DNA of 14,256 bases from NCBI GenBank assembly GCA_017521345.1, contig JAFXCU010000109.1, positions 1-14,256 of the forward strand. The letters are read 5' to 3'. A model generated the notes under the pieces. The model was not told where the DNA came from, did no database searches, and was given only the letters and a program-made list of their open reading frames with translations. Source of the DNA: Ruminiclostridium sp. (GTDB taxonomy: Bacteria; Bacillota_A; Clostridia; Oscillospirales; Oscillospiraceae). Below, piece by piece: positions 10,894 to 14,256 of this stretch. Made by a program: the position numbers and the translations under genes. Position 1 is the first letter of the stretch. Every line of letters begins with the position of its first letter.

Positions 10894-11613
10894 ATGGTAT
10901 TCACCGAATCATTCTATGTGGGTTACAGCGACATCAACCGTCAGCTGGGCCTGTCCAACACGTCCATTCTGCGTTTTTTTGAGAACGCCGCCTCCATGCA
11001 CGGCTCCGCCGCAGGCAACGGCCTGGGGACCTCCCCCGCCCGGTGGTTCCTGACGGCCTACCATGTGAAGGTCCGCAAGCGGCCCCGCCACGAGGAGCGG
11101 GTCCGGGTAGAGACCTGGAGCCGGGAAATGAGAGGGGTCACCGCCTCCCGTGAGTTCGCCCTCTACGACGAGACCGGGGAGCTGGCGGTCACCGCCCTGT
11201 CCAACTGGGGCCACATCAACATCGAGACCGGCAAGCCCGAGCGCATCCCCGCCCACTTCAACGACAGCTACGGCAGCGAGCCTGACCGGACCCTCTTCGG
11301 GGCCCTCCGCCTGGGGAAGCTCCGGGAGCCGGAAGGAGAACTGGCCCGGCTGGAGGTCTCCATCCCCCGGTTCTTCATGGACGCCAACCGCCATATGAAC
11401 AACGTAAACTATCTGGACCTGGCCAGCCTGGTCCTGCCCGATCACGTCTGGGACCTGCCGGAAGCCCGGGAGTTCGAGATCGCCTACAAGCAGGCCATCG
11501 TGGCAGGGGAGACCGTGGTCTGCCTCTACACCGAGACCGAGGACAGCCGGTATGTCACCATCAAGTCCCAGGACCTGACCCAGAACAAGGCGGTCATTCG
11601 GCTGCACAAATAA
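10894..11613 (+). CDS. Acyl-ACP thioesterase (FatA/FatB-like, hot-dog fold)
   Basis: ATG 10894 has AAAGGAG 7-8 nt upstream and follows the promoter. The in-frame ATG at 10765 lies before the promoter and is rejected. The product has 239 residues with two hot-dog halves. The N-terminal half begins TESFYVGYSDINRQLGLSN and includes RWFLTAYHVKVRKRPRHEE (50-68), ETWSREMRGVTASREF (73-88) and SNWGHINIETGKPERIP (103-119). The C-terminal half contains MDANRHMNNVNYLDLA (162-177), the family's active-site region (usually D-x-N-x-H-xNN-x-x-Y). The enzyme hydrolyses acyl-ACP to free fatty acid in the cytosol, setting chain length or releasing fatty acids; the preferred chain cannot be told. It is a single-gene unit. 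Confidence 0.87.
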   Translation: MVFTESFYVGYSDINRQLGLSNTSILRFFENAASMHGSAAGNGLGTSPARWFLTAYHVKVRKRPRHEERVRVETWSREMRGVTASREFALYDETGELAVTALSNWGHINIETGKPERIPAHFNDSYGSEPDRTLFGALRLGKLREPEGELARLEVSIPRFFMDANRHMNNVNYLDLASLVLPDHVWDLPEAREFEIAYKQAIVAGETVVCLYTETEDSRYVTIKSQDLTQNKAVIRLHK

Positions 11614-11618
11614 ACCCA

Positions 11619-11652
11619 GGGCTCTGCCTCAGCGGCAGAGCCCATTTCTTTT
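11619..11652 (+). terminator. Terminator of the thioesterase gene
   Basis: GGGCTCTGCC (11619-11628) pairs perfectly with GGCAGAGCCC (11634-11643) around TCAGC, followed by ATTTCTTTTG. It also separates the gene from the convergent AraC-type gene. Confidence 0.9.
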
Positions 11653-11653
11653 G

Positions 11654-12556
11654 TTATTGACTGGTTCTGTACTGGATCGGCGTCATCCCCATCCGCTGGC
11701 GGAAAAGGCGGCTGAAATAACTGCTGTCCCCGAAGCCGCACTGGAGGGCCACCTCCTGGGCAGTCAGGTCGGTGGACCGCAGGAGCCGAACGGCCTGCTG
11801 GAGGCGGAACTCCGTCAGGTACTCCGTGGGAGATCGATGGACCATGGCCCGGAAACAGGTCCGGCAGGTGTTCTCGCTGACATGGGCCGCCGCGGCAATG
11901 TCCCCCAGGGTCAGCTTTTCCTGATACCGGCTGTGGATACAGTCCAGCATCTGCTTGATGCGGATCTGGTCCGTGAAGGACTGAGGAGACAGGTTCTCCT
12001 GGGGCAGCTCATCGACGTGCTCAGCCAGAATACGCCAGACCGTGCACATGAGCTGGTGGATGTGCAGTTCATAGGCCCCTTCCTGCCGGAGGTTCACCTG
12101 CCGCACCTGGAGGAGAAGGTCCAAAATCTCCCCCTGCCAGGGGATCTCTGGGTATAGGGGCAGGAACCGCAGACGGCGGTTGCCCTGGATGGGGGCCATG
12201 TATTTCTGATAGAGGAGGCTCTGGGCCGGGGCAATGAACTCCGCCCCCATGGTGATGTTGAACATCTCCGCCTGCCGGCAGTCCGGCGCGATGACCGACC
12301 GGTGGAGAAGGCTGCTGTTCTTGAGAATGCCCTGCCCGGCGGACAGCCGCAGACAGGTATCATCCAGGTAGACCTCCATGGTCCCCTTGAGAACTACGTT
12401 GAATTCCAGGTCCGGATGCCAGCGCCACTCCACACCCCCTCGATTGCTCTCGTCCAGGTGGTCCTCCACAAAGAAAATAGGAAACTCTGCCGAAGTGAGG
12501 GTCTCCCGCTCCATGAGCGCCGGGTCCAGCTTGTGCAAAATGCGATCCATATCCAT
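11654..12556 (-). CDS. AraC-family transcriptional regulator with N-terminal cupin
   Basis: The product has 300 residues. Residues 25-110 form a cupin-like sensor (EWRWHPDLEFNVVLKGTMEV, LSAGQGILKNSSLLHRS). Residues 204-297 form the double helix-turn-helix: LTLGDIAAAAHVSENTCRTC (216-234), SPTEYLTEFRLQQAVRLL (242-259), the signature LTAQEVALQCGFGDSSYFSRLFRQRMGMTP (264-293, split here only by position), and a short end. The start is ATG 12556, but ATG 12550 has the better spaced GGGGGA and may be the true one, removing two residues. The gene is divergent from the EamA-type transporter across 109 bp, so that transporter is its likely target. The ligand is unknown, though the AraC/cupin layout often senses sugars or small metabolites. 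Confidence 0.9.
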   Translation of the reverse strand: MDMDRILHKLDPALMERETLTSAEFPIFFVEDHLDESNRGGVEWRWHPDLEFNVVLKGTMEVYLDDTCLRLSAGQGILKNSSLLHRSVIAPDCRQAEMFNITMGAEFIAPAQSLLYQKYMAPIQGNRRLRFLPLYPEIPWQGEILDLLLQVRQVNLRQEGAYELHIHQLMCTVWRILAEHVDELPQENLSPQSFTDQIRIKQMLDCIHSRYQEKLTLGDIAAAAHVSENTCRTCFRAMVHRSPTEYLTEFRLQQAVRLLRSTDLTAQEVALQCGFGDSSYFSRLFRQRMGMTPIQYRTSQ

Positions 12557-12665
12557 CCCCCATTGTAGGATAAGTCAAGGATATCGTGGGATTTTTCGAT
12601 GTACTCCCCCATTTCCTGTGGTAATATTCTACCATAAACCATTCCAAATGCAAGGAGGTTTCTCC
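12557..12665. promoter_or_regulatory. Divergent regulatory region between AraC-type regulator and EamA-type transporter
   Basis: The only clear signal is the strong AAGGAGG before the transporter start. TAATAT (about 12622-12627) is a possible -10 for the plus gene, with no good -35, as expected for an activator-dependent promoter. On the minus strand TACAAT (12567-12562) is too close to the start to be convincing. This placement makes AraC control of the transporter likely but unproven. Confidence 0.4.
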
Positions 12666-13520
12666 ATGGAACAGAAAAAGGGGCTTTTGCTCATCTTTGC
12701 TGCCTCGGTCCTCTTCAGCCTGGGCGGTCTGCTCATCAAGGTCATCCCCTGGCAGGCCCTCACCATCAATTCCTGGCGGTGCGGCATCTCGGTGTGTATG
12801 CTGCTCCTCTTCGCCAAGCTCACCCATCATAAACTGAAGCTCACCCCCGGCGTCTGGGCGGGAGCCGCCGCCATGTGCCTGACGGTCTCCAGCTACGCCC
12901 TGGCCAACAAGCTCACCACCGCCGCCAACACCATCCTCATCCAGTTTACCTGCCCGGTCTTTGTGATCCTCTTCCTGTGGGCCTTCTTCCACGAAAAGCC
13001 CAAAAAGCTGGACATCATCACCTGCGTGGTGGTCTTCGGCGGCATCGCCTGCTTCTTCCTGGACGGCCTTTCTGCCGGAAACCTCCTGGGCAACTTCGTG
13101 GCCCTCATCTCCGGCATTGGCTACGCCTGGGTCTTCCTGATGAATAAGATCCCCGGGGGCGACCCCCTCTACTCCACCATTCTGGGCCACGCCATGTGCG
13201 TGCTGATCGGTCTTCCCTCGGTGGCCCGGGAGACGGAATACTCTGGCCAGATCGTCCTGTGCGCCGTTCTGATGGGCGTCTTCCAGCTGGGCCTGGCCTA
13301 CATCTGCTTCACCACCGGTATCCGCACGGCCCCTCCCGTGTCGGCCTCTCTGGTCTCCGGTATCGAGCCCATCCTGAACCCCGTCCTGGTGGCCATCGTG
13401 GTGGGCGAGTCCCTCTCCGGCCTGGCCCTTCTGGGGGGCGCCATCGTGTTTATCAGCATCATGGTCTACAACGTGCTCACCACCAAGCTGGAGTCCGCCC
13501 CGCCGGAACTCCCTTCCTGA
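12666..13520 (+). CDS. EamA-family (DMT superfamily) drug/metabolite exporter
   Basis: The start at 12666 follows AAGGAGG at 12652-12658; a longer upstream frame overlaps the AraC gene and lacks a ribosome binding site. The product has 284 residues with about ten hydrophobic segments in two EamA repeats. The first is residues 6-132 (LLLIFAASVLFSLGGLLIKV, later SSYALANKLTTAANTILIQF and PVFVILFLWAFFHEKP). The second is residues 141-275 (LGNFVALISGIGYAWVFLMN, later GLAYICFTTGIRTAPPVSAS and GIEPILNPVLVAIVVGE). The PxxE/N-rich end of each repeat and the GE before helix 10 fit the family. Members export amino acids, metabolites or drugs with proton exchange. The substrate is unknown. Its divergent AraC-type neighbour is the probable regulator. 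Confidence 0.9.
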   Translation: MEQKKGLLLIFAASVLFSLGGLLIKVIPWQALTINSWRCGISVCMLLLFAKLTHHKLKLTPGVWAGAAAMCLTVSSYALANKLTTAANTILIQFTCPVFVILFLWAFFHEKPKKLDIITCVVVFGGIACFFLDGLSAGNLLGNFVALISGIGYAWVFLMNKIPGGDPLYSTILGHAMCVLIGLPSVARETEYSGQIVLCAVLMGVFQLGLAYICFTTGIRTAPPVSASLVSGIEPILNPVLVAIVVGESLSGLALLGGAIVFISIMVYNVLTTKLESAPPELPS

Positions 13521-13538
13521 ATACCTCTTCTTTGCCAG

Positions 13539-13568
13539 AGGCCCGCACCAAACAGGTGCGGGCCTTTG
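13539..13568 (+). terminator. Terminator-like hairpin after the exporter gene
   Basis: AGGCCCGCACC (13539-13549) pairs perfectly with GGTGCGGGCCT (13555-13565) around AAACA-like loop sequence. Only three T follow, so termination efficiency may be modest. Confidence 0.7.
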
Positions 13569-13594
13569 GCATGACACCACCCCTCATCTGTCTC

Positions 13595-13623
13595 TTGTCC
13601 TCCGGTGCGGGGTGTACTATAAT
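13595..13623 (+). promoter_or_regulatory. Promoter of the TauE/SafE-type permease gene
   Basis: TTGTCC (13595-13600), a 17-bp spacer and a perfect TATAAT (13618-13623) lie 35 bp before the start codon. Confidence 0.82.
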
Positions 13624-13657
13624 GTAGACCCAAACTGATTCTTCCGAGGTAATTCTC

Positions 13658-14256
13658 ATGCTCTGGATCTTCTATCTCCTGGCCGGGCTGGGGGCCGGTG
13701 TGGTCACCGGTCTGGCGGGACTCTCTGCCGCCGTGGTCATCACCCCTGTCCTGGTGAGCCTGTGCGGCTGGGCCAGCTACGACGCCGTCACCGTGGCCCT
13801 GGCCGCCGATGTGCTGGCCAGCCTCCTGTCGGCCTACACCTACTATAAGAATAAGAACATCGACCTGAAAACCGGCGGTCTGGTGACCATCACCGCCTTT
13901 CTGGGCACGGTCATCGGCAGCTACTGCGGCTACCTCTTCAGCCAAAAGAGCCCCGACGGCCTGGGCTACCTGGCCATGCTCACCACCATCTGCCTGGGCA
14001 TCAAGTTCCTGGCCCGGCCCATCACCCAGGGGGCCGACGCCCAGGAGGGCCAAACCTTTTCCTCCCGGAAGATCGCCCTGGCCATGGTCCTGGGCTGTGG
14101 CATCGGCTGGGTCTGCGGCTTCACGGGAAGCGGCGGCGGCGTCCTGATGCTCACCGTGTTCACCATCGTTCTGGGCTACAACCTGAAGGTGGCCGTGGGC
14201 ACCAGCACCCTCATCATGTCGGCAGTGGCCCTGACCGGTGCGGTCAGCCACGTGGC
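13658..14256 (+). CDS. TauE/SafE-family permease, N-terminal 199 residues (cut by window end)
   Basis: ATG 13658 follows CGAGGT at 13646-13651, and the frame is open to the last base, so the gene continues beyond the window. The visible part has hydrophobic segments at about 2-33 (IFYLLAGLGAGVVTGLAGLS and AVVITPVLVSLCG), 40-62, 75-95, 105-120, 140-175 and 180-199. The first loop GLGAGVVTGLAGLS and the second-repeat loop GWVCGFTGSGGGVLMLTVF (about 151-169) are the two inverted G-rich signatures of the family. Members export or import sulfite, sulfoacetate or related anions, but many have unknown substrates. The strong promoter suggests constitutive expression. It is probably unrelated to the exporter upstream, which has its own hairpin. 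Confidence 0.88.
   Translation, partial: MLWIFYLLAGLGAGVVTGLAGLSAAVVITPVLVSLCGWASYDAVTVALAADVLASLLSAYTYYKNKNIDLKTGGLVTITAFLGTVIGSYCGYLFSQKSPDGLGYLAMLTTICLGIKFLARPITQGADAQEGQTFSSRKIALAMVLGCGIGWVCGFTGSGGGVLMLTVFTIVLGYNLKVAVGTSTLIMSAVALTGAVSHV

Noticed and set aside
12360..13580. 406-codon minus-strand open frame over the exporter
   Set aside because: Shadow frame with repeated Gly/Glu/Asp/His; the plus-strand EamA protein explains the region.

Overview
The window looks like chromosome of a gut Clostridia bacterium, probably Oscillospiraceae (Flavonifractor / Lawsonibacter / Pseudoflavonifractor type). The core part is GC-rich, has strong GGAGG-type ribosome binding sites and many rho-independent hairpins, and carries palindromic intergenic repeats of a kind I associate with these genomes. 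The genus is inferred, not proven. No tRNA, rRNA, CRISPR array, transposase or integrase was recognised.

Region 1 (about 1-4000) is visibly less GC-rich and accessory in character. It opens with the C-terminal part of a YcgL/RlaP-type nucleotidyltransferase, followed 1 nt later by a 336-aa unrecognised protein with a HEPN-like look; together they are a candidate MNT-HEPN-like pair. Next come a 48-aa Gly/Ser-rich single-membrane-segment protein, a terminator, and an iteron-like array of GTTACA motifs at an exact 20-bp period. Then follows a MerR-type cassette: a regulator whose C-terminal half seems to be two tandem TipAS-like domains, a 142-aa protein with one membrane segment, and a 72-aa double zinc-ribbon protein. 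Near-copies of one terminator (about 68 bp) flank this cassette.

Region 2 (about 4000-14256) is GC-rich and chromosomal in character. In order it holds a NifX/NifB-like domain fused through a His/Cys-rich linker to a SlyD-like FKBP; a convergent YjiH-type membrane protein; a divergent alanine dehydrogenase-like enzyme; a 430-bp non-coding stretch with two palindromic repeats; an ATC hydrolase-like protein (minus) divergent from a TrmH/SpoU RNA methyltransferase; another palindromic repeat; a GNAT acetyltransferase and a small acidic membrane-anchored protein (both minus); an acyl-ACP thioesterase; an AraC-type regulator divergent from an EamA-type exporter that it may control; and the 5' part of a TauE/SafE permease cut by the window end. 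Most of these genes are single transcription units with their own promoter and terminator.

The main points for a second look are the nucleotidyltransferase/HEPN-like pair, the 20-bp-period GTTACA array, the duplicated TipAS-like domain, the NifX-SlyD fusion, and the repeats at 7947-8072 and 9575-9680. Those repeats appear to be built from one hairpin module in opposite inverted arrangements, with compensatory base changes in the stems.
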